A stretch of DNA of 64,000 nt from Qipengyuania vesicularis (GTDB taxonomy: Bacteria > Pseudomonadota > Alphaproteobacteria > Sphingomonadales > Sphingomonadaceae): contig NZ_JAIGNJ010000001.1 in NCBI RefSeq assembly GCF_019711415.1, positions 675,001 to 739,000 on the forward strand, written 5' to 3'. Shown in pieces: positions 55,781-64,000 of this stretch (position 1 is its first letter; each line of letters begins with the position of its first letter). The notes beneath the pieces are model-generated. The model worked only from the letters and a program-made list of their open reading frames with translations, had not been told where the DNA came from and ran no database searches. The position numbers were made by a program, and so were the translations under genes.

Positions 55781-56521
55781 CTAGACCATGGGGCGAAGCA
55801 ACATCCAAAGACCCATGCCGATCATTGCCAGGTTCTCGGTAAGCGAGACAAAGCCCAAAGGCACATTGGCGCTGCCGCCAACACAGGCGCATTTGATATC
55901 GCGCTTCTGGACATAGACTGCATAGAACACGCTGACCGCGCCCACCGTGCCGATGAAGAGTGCAATCGGGATCGAGAGCCATGGCAGGATCCGGCCCGCC
56001 ATCAGCACGGCCGCCGTCGCCTCCAGGAACGGGTAGGCATAGGCATAAGGCACCCATCGCCGACCGAGCAGGTCGTAGCCGATGAACATGCTGGAAAACT
56101 GCTCGACATCCTGCAGCTTGAGCATCGCGAGCATGGCCATGGAGAAGGCTATGAACCATTCGGCTGTGCGGATTGTGAAGGGCGCCTGATAGGTGAAGAG
56201 GCTCAACGCCACTGCCAGCGCAGCACCCACTGCGAAGACCGCGATAACGGGCGTGTAGCTGGTGTCGCCGTCCTTCTTTCGATCAAGCCCGAAATGCTTG
56301 CGCAAATCGGTGTAGCCGCCGATCCTCTCGCCATCGAGAAAGGCTTGCGGAGTAGTTTTTACTCCGTGCTCTTCCTTGAAGGCATCGGTTGCCTCGCGCG
56401 AAGTGAGGGGATGGTCCTCGACCGTGTAACCCTGTCGTTCGAGCAGCCACTTGGCCTTGATGCCATAGGGACAGACGTGCTTGTCCATCACCATCCGGTA
56501 GAGTTTCGCGCTCTTGTCCAT
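55781..56521 (-). CDS. Glutaredoxin-MauE fusion membrane protein
   Basis: A 246-residue protein. Residues 1-75 are a glutaredoxin with a monothiol-type site CPYG (C17), the cis-Pro loop VKTTPQAFLDG and the GSH loop GGYTDLRK. Residues about 85-245 are a MauE-type domain (PF07291) with four membrane helices and KCACVGGSANVPLGF near the end, a C-x-C motif conserved in the family. MauE proteins pass electrons across the membrane for disulphide formation. The promoter has a CsoR-like palindrome and the mRNA looks leaderless. Confidence 0.85.
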   Translation of the reverse strand: MDKSAKLYRMVMDKHVCPYGIKAKWLLERQGYTVEDHPLTSREATDAFKEEHGVKTTPQAFLDGERIGGYTDLRKHFGLDRKKDGDTSYTPVIAVFAVGAALAVALSLFTYQAPFTIRTAEWFIAFSMAMLAMLKLQDVEQFSSMFIGYDLLGRRWVPYAYAYPFLEATAAVLMAGRILPWLSIPIALFIGTVGAVSVFYAVYVQKRDIKCACVGGSANVPLGFVSLTENLAMIGMGLWMLLRPMV

Positions 56522-56532
56522 GACGGTCAAAT

Positions 56533-56549
56533 ATACCCCGTGGGGGTAT
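56533..56549 (-). promoter_or_regulatory. CsoR/RcnR-like operator palindrome
   Basis: ATACCCC-CAC-GGGGTAT on the minus strand, a perfect 7-bp inverted repeat with a 3-base centre. The AT-flanked C/G-tract form is that of operators of the CsoR/RcnR/FrmR/CstR (DUF156) repressors. TTGAAT lies just upstream and TATATT overlaps its downstream end, so it sits in the promoter spacer; TSS prediction falls on or near the ATG. No DUF156 gene is in this window. Confidence 0.65.
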
Positions 56550-56560
56550 CATTCAAGGCG

Positions 56561-57376
56561 TCATGCGCGGAACTTGGGCACCCCGGCGTCGCTGTCGAGC
56601 TCCGGAATGATCCGATAGCGCGCCTGGATAAGGCTGTAGATGCCGAACAGTAGAAGGCCGATCGCAGTGAGCGTGAAGACGAATCCTTCTCCAGCAAGGC
56701 TGGCAACCGCATCGCCCAGCGTCTTGATCTGCTCCGCACCGCCCGACATGAAACCGGCCTTGAACAGCGACCAGCCGATGACCGCATAGACGACCGCACG
56801 GGCGCTGTAGCCGGCGAGGCCCAACCAGCGAACCGAGCTGGGCGCCTGGGCACTGATGCGCTGCATGAATTCGCCGGTAATCCCCTTCTTCGCCTGGAAT
56901 GCCGCAGCGATGAAGAGGGCCAACCCGAGCAGGCCGATCAGCACGCCTCCGAATTCCATCGAGAGCACGCCGGACGCCGCTTCCTGGGCTCCGCCGCCTC
57001 CGCCGGAACCACTCGCGGAGCCGGAATTCTTGCCGGCGAACTGATAGGCGGAATAGGCAAGGGCGAGGTGGCCGATGCCGCTGCCGGCGTGACCGATGCG
57101 CTTGGCCCATCCTTTGGTATCGGACCCGTTGTTCTCGACATCGAAGAGCGGCGAGCAGAAGCGGAAGAGGGCGTAGGCGAACAGGCCGACGACCATGATC
57201 CAGAGCAGGACATTGCCGCCCGTGAAGTCGTCGATCGCCCGGAAAATTCCGTTGGTCCCCTCGGCGATCTTGTCTGCGCTGGTAAGGGCCACGAGGCCGA
57301 GCACGAAATACAGGATAGCGCGGCTGAGATACCCCACGCGAACCAGCCAGTTGAACTTCTCGGACTTGTCTACCAC
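56561..57376 (-). CDS. DUF1206 domain-containing membrane protein
   Basis: A 271-residue integral membrane protein. It contains three copies of a two-helix unit, each with the pattern RVGYLSRAILYFVLGLVAL, GHAGSGIGHLALAYSAYQF and LGLAGYSARAVVYAVIGWSL, the DUF1206 repeat. A glycine/serine loop (SGSASGSGGGGGAQ) separates the second and third. Start is a GTG with GGGGAG upstream. Function unknown. It precedes the glutaredoxin-MauE gene with only 39 bases between. Confidence 0.85.
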   Translation of the reverse strand: MVDKSEKFNWLVRVGYLSRAILYFVLGLVALTSADKIAEGTNGIFRAIDDFTGGNVLLWIMVVGLFAYALFRFCSPLFDVENNGSDTKGWAKRIGHAGSGIGHLALAYSAYQFAGKNSGSASGSGGGGGAQEAASGVLSMEFGGVLIGLLGLALFIAAAFQAKKGITGEFMQRISAQAPSSVRWLGLAGYSARAVVYAVIGWSLFKAGFMSGGAEQIKTLGDAVASLAGEGFVFTLTAIGLLLFGIYSLIQARYRIIPELDSDAGVPKFRA

Positions 57377-57439
57377 CAGAAAACTCCCCTTGTTTGAAGG
57401 CCTAACGGCAGGGGAGGGCGATGCGTTCCGGCTTGACTG

Positions 57440-58717
57440 CTACTTGTCTTCGGCCAGCGCCGAGAAAAGCGTGTCGTGCGGGCTGTCACCCTGATCGCTT
57501 GGCGGCAGGCCGATGAGGTGCCGCAGCAGCGGAGCAACCGCGGTGTTGTCGAAAATCGGCAGGGTCGTGCCGGACCGGAAATCCGGGCCGTTGCCGATGA
57601 AGATGGCCTCCATTTCCGGGGCGAAATTGTCATAGCCATGATTGCCACCGGTCCAGCTCGAACCGGGCGCGCTTGTGGTGATTGTCCAGCCTGTTTCTGG
57701 AAGGCAGAAATAGGGCGGGATGCGCCGGTGCGTGCCGTAATTATAGCGCTCCGGAATGTCTTCCTTTGCCCAGCATGTCATGTGCTCGTGATCGGCGAGG
57801 ATCGCCTCGCGGAATGCCGCTTCACTGCCTTCGGTGGGTTCGAAGGTCGCATAGGCCCCCGCTTCGACGAGGCGGTAGAGCGAGCTGTCGAGCACCTGGT
57901 CCAGCGCGATCACACGTTCGGAACTGGTCGGGGCCATACCGTGGTCCGACACCACAACGATGTTGGCCGGCTGCCCTAGTGCTTCGAGACCGGACATGAG
58001 GTTGCCGACATGCTGGTCGACATCGCGCAGCGCCTCGTCCATCTCCTTGCTATCGGGGCCGCCATCGTGTCCGGCCGTATCGACGGTGTCGAAATAGAGC
58101 GTCACGAACTCGGGTCGGATGTCGGCGGGGCGGCGGAGCCAGTCGAGCACCGAATTCACGCGCTGTGTGTTCGATATCTGCATCGAGAACTGCTGCCAGT
58201 CGCTCGGCAGAATACCATCGTCGACCGGACCCCATCGCTTCGCAGTGCCACCCCAGGGGACAGCAGATCCCGGCCAGAACATCGCCGCGCTGCGGATACC
58301 GGCTTGCTCGGCCTCGACCCACAACGGCTTGGCCTCGCCCCACCAATAGGGATCGACATTGGCCTGCGTAAAAACGTCACCCGGCCGCGAGGCATCTTCC
58401 ATGCGGTTGGCGGTGATGCCGTGATTGTCAGGCACCAGCCCGGTCACCAGCGTGTAGAAATTGGGGAAGGTCTTGGTTGGGAAGGATGGGCGCATGGGCG
58501 CGCGGACACCGTTCTCGGCGAGACCCGACAGGGTCGGGGTCAGCCCGCGATCGAGAAACGACGGATGAAAACCGTCGATAGCCACAAGGATCGTAACCGG
58601 CTCGCGCATCTCCATCTGCGCCGCAACCGGGGCAGGGGTGCTTTCGAGCGGCTGCGTACAGGCAGGCAGCACGGACACCAGGGCGACCATGGCGGCAGAG
58701 AGAAACGCTTTGTTCAT
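57440..58717 (-). CDS. Ectonucleotide pyrophosphatase/phosphodiesterase family lipoprotein
   Basis: A 425-residue alkaline-phosphatase-superfamily enzyme. A lipoprotein-type signal (VALVSVLPACTQ) is followed by LVAIDGFHPSF, the nucleophile Thr in SFPTKTFPNFYTLVTGLVPD, metal ligands in TLYFDTVDTAGHDGG and VVVSDHGMA. These are the phosphodiesterase I/NPP motifs; activity would be hydrolysis of nucleotide or phosphodiester bonds in the periplasm. Start at MNKAFLS; a longer frame begins nine codons upstream. Divergent from the DUF2167 gene. Confidence 0.88.
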   Translation of the reverse strand: MNKAFLSAAMVALVSVLPACTQPLESTPAPVAAQMEMREPVTILVAIDGFHPSFLDRGLTPTLSGLAENGVRAPMRPSFPTKTFPNFYTLVTGLVPDNHGITANRMEDASRPGDVFTQANVDPYWWGEAKPLWVEAEQAGIRSAAMFWPGSAVPWGGTAKRWGPVDDGILPSDWQQFSMQISNTQRVNSVLDWLRRPADIRPEFVTLYFDTVDTAGHDGGPDSKEMDEALRDVDQHVGNLMSGLEALGQPANIVVVSDHGMAPTSSERVIALDQVLDSSLYRLVEAGAYATFEPTEGSEAAFREAILADHEHMTCWAKEDIPERYNYGTHRRIPPYFCLPETGWTITTSAPGSSWTGGNHGYDNFAPEMEAIFIGNGPDFRSGTTLPIFDNTAVAPLLRHLIGLPPSDQGDSPHDTLFSALAEDK

Positions 58718-58847
58718 CGTCGAGATCAACCCTTTGTATTGCATTGTGCTTCAGTCATGCCTGACCGTGGAAGACTTGGCGGTGCGCCTTGGCAGCTATG
58801 CCCGTGGGTGCAACACCAAGCTGGGGATTTTATCAAGGGGTCGATCC

Positions 58848-59858
58848 ATGAAATTTCTGAGAATGCTTGCGGCGCTGTGCGCCTTTTCGCTCACGCCGCA
58901 TGTCGCGGCGCAAGACGATGCCGGCGAACCGGCCATGACGCCGGAGATGGTGGAGTGGATCGAGCAGCTCGATCCACAGAGCGGTACGGTCTCTATCGAA
59001 GGAGCACAGGCGACGCTCGATCTGGGCGAGGACTATATCTACTATGGGGCTGGTGACACGCGCCTGATCCTGACCGAGGCATGGGGCAATCCGCCCGACG
59101 CAGCGATCGGTGTCCTCGGCATGGTTATGCCCGCCGGTAGCACTCCGTTCGACGATGCCTGGGGCGCTGTCATTTCGTTCGACGATGTCGGCTATGTCGA
59201 GGACGACGATGCCGCCGAGGTCGACTACGACGAGCTCCTGGAACAGCTCCAAGAAGAGACCGCGGCATCAAACGATGCACGGCGGGAAGCGGGCTATGAG
59301 GCGATCGACCTGGTGGGATGGGCGGCACGCCCGGCTTACGACCGTTCGACCCACTCCGTCGTCTGGGCCAAGAACCTCAAGTTCGAAGGCTTCGAAGGGC
59401 CCAACACGCTCAACTATGATTTGCGGACGCTCGGTCGTTACGGCGTGCTCAGCGTCAACATGGTCTCGAGCATGGACCAGCTGGATTCGGTGCGCATTGC
59501 CGCCAACACGCTCGCGCAGCATGCCAAGTTCGATGCCGGGGCGCGCTACAGCGATTTCGATCCGACGAGCGACCGGGTGGCAGAATACGGCATCGGCGGG
59601 CTGATTGCCGCAAGCGCGGGCGTCGCAGCGGCCAAGAAGCTGGGCTTCTTCGCGATCCTCTTGAAGTTCCTCAAGCCGATCCTCATCGGTCTGGCGGTCC
59701 TGCTTGCTGCATTCCGCAAGCAGATCGGCAGGCTTTTCGGCTTCAAGAGCGAAGAGGACTATGAGGCGGAATGGGAAGAAGAGGTCGCAGCCCAGAAAGC
59801 TGAAGCCGAAGTCCAGCAGGCTCCCGACCGGCCCGTTTTCGGTCGCAAGGAAGTTTGA
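58848..59858 (+). CDS. DUF2167 domain-containing membrane protein
   Basis: A 336-residue protein: signal peptide (residues 1-22, ending HVAAQ), then a DUF2167 ectodomain with LDLGEDYIYYGAGDTRLIL, MPAGSTPFDDAWGAVISFDD, a VGWAARPAYDRSTHSVVWAKNLKF-like stretch, and a C-terminal membrane helix (residues about 272-294) ending in an acidic, Lys-containing tail. Family function is unknown; members are membrane-anchored and periplasmic in gammaproteobacteria (YrfF/IgaA neighbours excluded). AAGGGG precedes the ATG. Confidence 0.82.
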   Translation: MKFLRMLAALCAFSLTPHVAAQDDAGEPAMTPEMVEWIEQLDPQSGTVSIEGAQATLDLGEDYIYYGAGDTRLILTEAWGNPPDAAIGVLGMVMPAGSTPFDDAWGAVISFDDVGYVEDDDAAEVDYDELLEQLQEETAASNDARREAGYEAIDLVGWAARPAYDRSTHSVVWAKNLKFEGFEGPNTLNYDLRTLGRYGVLSVNMVSSMDQLDSVRIAANTLAQHAKFDAGARYSDFDPTSDRVAEYGIGGLIAASAGVAAAKKLGFFAILLKFLKPILIGLAVLLAAFRKQIGRLFGFKSEEDYEAEWEEEVAAQKAEAEVQQAPDRPVFGRKEV

Positions 59859-59865
59859 GCTATCC

Positions 59866-59893
59866 CGGGCCGCAGTCGCAAGTCTGCGGCCCG
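59866..59893. terminator. Hairpin between the DUF2167 gene and ychF
   Basis: CGGGCCGCAG (59866-59875) pairs perfectly with CTGCGGCCCG (59884-59893) around an 8-base loop. AATTTCTT follows on the plus side; there is no true T-run on the minus side. It lies between two convergent genes. Confidence 0.7.
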
Positions 59894-59912
59894 AATTTCT
59901 TGACCGTCGGCC

Positions 59913-61013
59913 CTAAACGTTGAACTTGAACAGCATCACGTCGCCGTCCTTGACCAGGTATTCCTTGCCTTCCTGGCGCAGTTTGCCCGCTTCGCGCGCG
60001 CCGCTTTCGCCGTTCAGCGCGATGTAGTCTTCATAGGCAATCGTCTCGGCGCGGATGAAGCCGCGTTCGAAATCGGTGTGGATTTCGCCGGCGGCCTGCG
60101 GGGCCTTGGCGCCTTCGGGGAAGGTCCAGGCGCGCGATTCCTTGGGACCGGCGGTGAAGAAGGTGTTGAGGCCGAGCAGCTTGTAGCCAGCCTTGATGAC
60201 CCGGCTGAGACCGCTTTCCTCAAGGCCGAGCTCGGCGAGGTATTCGGCGCGGTCCTCCGCTTCCATGGCGACGAGTTCGCTCTCGATAGCCGCCGAAACG
60301 ACAACCGCCTGCGCACCTTCTGCTTCAGCCTTTGCGAAGACGAGCTCGGAGAAGGCATTGCCCTTGGCAGCATCCTCTTCGCCAACATTGCAGACGTAGA
60401 GAACCGGCTTGGCTGTCAGCAGCTGTGCCTGGCGCAGGACGCGCGCTTCTTCCTCGTCGTTCGGTTCGGTCAGGCGGGCGGGCTTGCCATCGCGCAGCAG
60501 GGCCAGCGCCTGCCCCAGCACGCTGGCAGTGATCTTGGCTTCCTTGTCGCCTGCCGTTGCACGCTTCTCCGCAGCCGGGACCCGCTTTTCGAGGCTCTCG
60601 AGGTCTGAGAGCATCAACTCGGTCTCGACCACTTCGGCATCGGTGATCGGATCGACCTTGTTGGCGACGTGCTGGATGTCGTCATCCTCGAAACAGCGCA
60701 GGACGTGGACGATGGCATCCACCTCGCGGATATTGCCGAGGAACTGGTTGCCGAGCCCTTCGCCCTGGCTCGCGCCCTTCACGAGGCCCGCGATATCCAC
60801 GAAGGCGAGCTGCGTCGGGATGATCTTGGCCGAACCCGCAATCGCAGCGATCTTGTCCAGCCGCTCGTCGGGCACGGAGACTTGGCCCACGTTCGGCTCG
60901 ATTGTGCAGAAGGGATAGTTCGCGGCCTGCGCAGCCTGCGTCTCGGTCAATGCATTGAAAAGGGTGGACTTGCCGACATTCGGCAGGCCGACGATCCCGC
61001 AACGGAAACCCAT
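59913..61013 (-). CDS. ychF: Redox-regulated ATPase YchF (OLA1-type)
   Basis: A 366-residue Obg-related ATPase. Seen: P-loop GLPNVGKSTLFNALT (residues 8-22), DIAGLVKGASQGEGLGNQFL, the altered G4 YVCNVGEEDAAKG instead of NKxD (which gives ATP preference), and the C-terminal TGS domain with LNTFFTAGPKESRAW and TIAYEDYIALNGESGA. It is involved in ribosome and oxidative-stress functions. GGAG precedes the ATG. Confidence 0.97.
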   Translation of the reverse strand: MGFRCGIVGLPNVGKSTLFNALTETQAAQAANYPFCTIEPNVGQVSVPDERLDKIAAIAGSAKIIPTQLAFVDIAGLVKGASQGEGLGNQFLGNIREVDAIVHVLRCFEDDDIQHVANKVDPITDAEVVETELMLSDLESLEKRVPAAEKRATAGDKEAKITASVLGQALALLRDGKPARLTEPNDEEEARVLRQAQLLTAKPVLYVCNVGEEDAAKGNAFSELVFAKAEAEGAQAVVVSAAIESELVAMEAEDRAEYLAELGLEESGLSRVIKAGYKLLGLNTFFTAGPKESRAWTFPEGAKAPQAAGEIHTDFERGFIRAETIAYEDYIALNGESGAREAGKLRQEGKEYLVKDGDVMLFKFNV

Positions 61014-61139
61014 CGATAACTCCGGAAAATATGTGTTGCGCGCGCCCTTAGCGGGTCTGCGCCAAGAGGGAAAGCGCGATGGCTCGACAGTATTGCGCTT
61101 GGTGATAGTGTGCGCAGCACTTCAGGGGAGATACCGAAC

Positions 61140-63497
61140 ATGCGCCACCTCGCACTTGCCGCGTGCCTTGCTGCATCCACCGCTTTGGTCCCGGCCGTCT
61201 TGTCAGCCCAAGAAGACATGGTCGAAGTCGAAGCAAGCGTGACCGACGGTGCGATCGTCGTGACCTTGCCGGCGCCTGACGACAGCGGAGTTGCTGCACG
61301 TTATCTCTATGCCGCTCAGATCGAGACGGGCGTGGGTTCGGCGGCGACCAGCGTTGACCGGGGAGCGCCACTGTCGACCGGGATCATCCGCTTCCGCCGG
61401 ATTGGCAAGAAAGTCATTGCCGAGCTCGAGAATACCGGTTTTTACGCGCCAAACGGCAGCGACCTGCAACAGGCATCGATCGAGAACAGCTTCCCCACGG
61501 CGACGCTTTGGTCGGGCGACATCACCGAAACGGGCAGCGACGGCAGTATCAGCTTCGACTTCGCGCCCTTCCTGGCGATGGATCACTTCGGCTTCGCACA
61601 GCAACTGGGTGAGGGCTACTCCCTGAGCAAGGAGGGGTCGCTCGCCGATCCTTCGCGGGTGAAGGTCTTCCCCGAGAATGCCGAATTCTCCGCGATGCTG
61701 ACTTTCAAGGCGAAGCAGGCCGATGCGAGCCTGCGCAATGTCTCCCCGGATGGTGGTACGATTGCCCTATGGGTCCGGCACTCGCTCGTCGAATTGCCAC
61801 AGGACCCGATGCAATTGCGGACCGACCCCTACGGCTTCGCTTTCGGACCGCAGCGATACGATTTCTCTGCCCCCCTCGGGCACTCGATGCTGCAGAAACT
61901 CGTCGCGCGTCACAGGCTGGAGAAAGTCGATCCGACCGCTGCCCGTTCGCCGGTCAAGGAGCCGATCATCTTCTATGTCGATGGGGCCGCGCCCGAACCG
62001 GTGCGACAGGCACTGATCGATGGCGTTGGCTGGTGGGCAGAAGCCTTCGACGAGGCAGGGTTCGTCGATGCCTTCCAGGTGGAGGTACTGCCGGAAGAGG
62101 TGGATCCGTTCGACATTCGCTACAATGTCGTGAACTGGGTCAATCGGGCGACGCGAGGATGGTCCTATGCCTCCAGTATAGTCGATCCGCGCACAGGTGA
62201 GATGGTCAAGAGCAGCGTCATGCTCGGATCGCTCCGCGTGCGTCAGGACATATTGATTTTCCAGGCTTTGATGGGGGCCGGGCTGACGAATACGGGCGAC
62301 CCCAACGATCCTGTCCCGGTGGCGCTGGCACGCATACGCCAACTCGGTGCGCATGAGGTTGGCCACGCACTCGGCCTCGCACACAATTTCGCGGCAAGTT
62401 CGCAAGGGCGCTACTCGGTGATGGATTATCCCGCGCCGCGTGTCGAACTGGTCGATGGCAAGGTGTCGATTGCCGACGCCTATGGGGAAGGCCTCGGCGT
62501 CTGGGACAAGTTCGCCATTCGCTATGTCTACGGAGCTCGGACCGACGAGGAGGCCCGCGCCATGGTGCAGGAGGCACAGGCGCAGGGACTCCGGTTTGTC
62601 GGAGATGCGGACGCGCGCGGAACCTCGGCCGCAAATCCGCAAGGGTCGCTATGGGACGATTTTGCCGATCCGGTTTCCGAACTTGGCCGCGTGATGGCGG
62701 TGCGCAAGGCAGCGCTCGCCCGGTTCGATGTCGATGCGATCCCTGGCGGACAGGATCTCGCCTCGCTCCGCCGGGCTTTCGTGCCGATCTGGCTATTGCA
62801 CCGTTACCAGGTCGAAGCTGCAGCCAAGGCGTTGGGCGGGATGGTCACGCCGCACGGGCTGGCTGGTGATAGTGTGGTGGTCAGGCAGGTTGCGGCGGCC
62901 GACCAGCGCGCGGCGCTCGATGCCTTGCTGGATGCAATGTCTGTGGAGGCCTTGAGCGTCCCGGCGCGCCTGCAGCCGCTGCTCTCCTACGGGCCGGCGA
63001 CTGACTACGATTACTCGACATCCATCGAGATCATGCCGATGGCGGGCGGGCCTGTGTTCGATACGCTGCGCGCGACCGAAATCGGTGCGGTGCATGTGCT
63101 CGACAGCCTGCTCGACCCGCAGAGACTGAACCGGCTTGAAATGCAGCATGCGGGCGACAGCGGGGTGCCATCGGCGCACGATGTCGCAATGCGGTTGATC
63201 GCGCGTGCCGATGGTCTCGCGGCCGAAGGTGCGGTGGGCCGGAGGATCGCCACGACCATCGCGCTCGATCTGGCCAAGACGGCGAGGGAAGGCGCTCTGT
63301 CCCGCTCCATAGCGTTCCAGATCGAAGGCCAGCTCGCTCGCTGGGGCGAGCGGCTCGCGCGATCCAAGGGCGGAAGCGAGGAAGCCGACTGGCGGCGCGG
63401 ATTGGGTGCGATGCTGACCGACGGTGACCGTCTTACGCGGGCCCTCGCCGATAGAGCGCTGCTACCCGATGTGCCGCCGGGAATGCCTATCGGCTGA
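61140..63497 (+). CDS. Zinc-dependent metalloprotease, DUF5117/DUF4953 type
   Basis: A 785-residue secreted protein with a signal peptide (residues 1-22, ending VLSAQ). The central part carries the metzincin zinc site HEVGHALGLAHNF (H-E-x-x-H-x-x-G-x-x-H) near residue 404. Before it are DUF5117-type and DUF5118-like beta-rich segments, and after it a helical C-terminal half. GGGGAGA precedes the ATG. The family is frequent in Sphingomonadales and Bacteroidetes and its substrates are unknown. Confidence 0.85.
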   Translation: MRHLALAACLAASTALVPAVLSAQEDMVEVEASVTDGAIVVTLPAPDDSGVAARYLYAAQIETGVGSAATSVDRGAPLSTGIIRFRRIGKKVIAELENTGFYAPNGSDLQQASIENSFPTATLWSGDITETGSDGSISFDFAPFLAMDHFGFAQQLGEGYSLSKEGSLADPSRVKVFPENAEFSAMLTFKAKQADASLRNVSPDGGTIALWVRHSLVELPQDPMQLRTDPYGFAFGPQRYDFSAPLGHSMLQKLVARHRLEKVDPTAARSPVKEPIIFYVDGAAPEPVRQALIDGVGWWAEAFDEAGFVDAFQVEVLPEEVDPFDIRYNVVNWVNRATRGWSYASSIVDPRTGEMVKSSVMLGSLRVRQDILIFQALMGAGLTNTGDPNDPVPVALARIRQLGAHEVGHALGLAHNFAASSQGRYSVMDYPAPRVELVDGKVSIADAYGEGLGVWDKFAIRYVYGARTDEEARAMVQEAQAQGLRFVGDADARGTSAANPQGSLWDDFADPVSELGRVMAVRKAALARFDVDAIPGGQDLASLRRAFVPIWLLHRYQVEAAAKALGGMVTPHGLAGDSVVVRQVAAADQRAALDALLDAMSVEALSVPARLQPLLSYGPATDYDYSTSIEIMPMAGGPVFDTLRATEIGAVHVLDSLLDPQRLNRLEMQHAGDSGVPSAHDVAMRLIARADGLAAEGAVGRRIATTIALDLAKTAREGALSRSIAFQIEGQLARWGERLARSKGGSEEADWRRGLGAMLTDGDRLTRALADRALLPDVPPGMPIG

Positions 63498-63505
63498 ACG
63501 AATGC

Positions 63506-64000
63506 TCAGACGTTGTGTACTGCCTTTATGAGGGGACCGTAAGGACTTTCGCCAAGCCAGCCGACCTGTACCTTTGCGCTGACTTCGTTGATCGGAATTT
63601 GTGGCTTCGGCCCGGGATGAACCGGCTTGCGCAAGGGGCGAGTTCCAGCAGGCATGGCGATGATCGCGGCAATGGCGTTCGGAATATCCATCGGATCGGT
63701 ATTGCCGCCACCGCCACCGCCGCTGCGACGCATTTGTTCGATCATCGCCGTATAGCCGGAAGTATGCTTTTCTTCCGCTCGTTCCAGTAGCTCCAAGGTG
63801 AGTGCGTTGGCATTGTCCCAGATCTCGGTCGGATATCCGCCCGGCTCGATGATCGTGACCTCGATCCCATGAGGGACCAATTCGTAGGCCATCTGTTCGC
63901 TCATCGCCTCGAGCGCGAATTTGGTCGGCGAATATTGCCCGAAACCCGGAACCATCACGCGTCCAAGTTGCGAGGTGACGTTGAATATCTGGCCGGACTT
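63506..64000 (-). CDS. Short-chain dehydrogenase/reductase (cut by the window)
   Basis: The C-terminal 165 residues of an SDR-family oxidoreductase; the N-terminal Rossmann motif lies beyond the window. Seen: the end of a KSGQIFNVTSQLGRV block, the catalytic YSPTKFALEAMSEQMAYEL (Y-x-x-x-K), and IEVTIIEPGGYPTEIWD. A short poly-glycine run (SGGGGGGNTD) lies in the substrate loop. The mature end matches 'VQVGWLGESPYGPLIKAV', typical of oxidoreductases of uncertain substrate. Incomplete. Confidence 0.85.
   Translation of the reverse strand, partial: KSGQIFNVTSQLGRVMVPGFGQYSPTKFALEAMSEQMAYELVPHGIEVTIIEPGGYPTEIWDNANALTLELLERAEEKHTSGYTAMIEQMRRSGGGGGGNTDPMDIPNAIAAIIAMPAGTRPLRKPVHPGPKPQIPINEVSAKVQVGWLGESPYGPLIKAVHNV

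Overview
The window is a GC-rich chromosomal segment of an alphaproteobacterium. The gene content points to Sphingomonadales and most likely Erythrobacteraceae (Erythrobacter/Qipengyuania-like): CpdR, SapC, AmpG-type permease, trpB-trpA-accD-folC order, RibBX, an alphaproteobacterial LexA box (GTTC-N7-GTTC), a DUF5117-type metalloprotease and many small Sphingomonad-type lipoproteins. This placement is inference from gene content, not from a database search. I see no insertion sequence, prophage, integrase or CRISPR array; almost every gene is an ordinary core or lineage-core gene, closely packed.

Layout. 1-10 kb: cpdR, an N-formylglutamate amidohydrolase, a candidate small RNA with its own terminator, SapC, an FAD-linked dehydrogenase, a DEAD-box helicase, a sterol-desaturase-type hydroxylase, a DUF4262 protein and uvrD under an apparent LexA box. 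10-24 kb: two related secreted proteins built from 11-residue repeats, rsmD-rluB, a Rieske oxygenase divergent from an AmpG-type permease, then folC-accD-trpA-(small membrane ORF)-trpB, chorismate mutase, trmJ-nrdR, glyA and rpiB. 24-36 kb: an EAL phosphodiesterase, the macromolecular synthesis cluster yqeY-lipoprotein-dnaG-rpoD, then carA-lipoprotein-carB and greA. 36-47 kb: a palindromic repeat pair, GNAT/DUF4170, a four-gene membrane cluster resembling E. coli yqjD-yqjE-yqjK, eno, a phosphotransferase plus lipocalin-like gene pair, methyltransferase-ribH-ribBX, tRNA-Lys, and a LuxR solo facing a small winged-helix-like gene. 47-64 kb: the shape operon mreB-mreC-mreD-mrdA-rodA, mutL, MaoC hydratase, a glutaredoxin-MauE fusion behind a CsoR-like operator, DUF1206, a nucleotide-pyrophosphatase-type phosphodiesterase, DUF2167, ychF, a large zinc metalloprotease and a cut-off short-chain dehydrogenase.

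The most interesting signals are regulatory. (1) The RibBX protein carries an extra N-terminal helix-turn-helix-like segment, and two operator-like inverted repeats with identical arm spacing sit directly upstream of its start, suggesting an enzyme that represses its own gene. (2) A roughly 110-nt three-hairpin RNA with a CUCCUCCC motif lies between the amidohydrolase gene and sapC. (3) A 17-bp metal-sensor-type palindrome lies between the likely -35 and -10 of the glutaredoxin-MauE gene, whose mRNA is probably leaderless. (4) A 64-residue membrane protein is translationally wedged between trpB and trpA. (5) Two neighbouring secreted proteins are made of aromatic 11-residue repeats.
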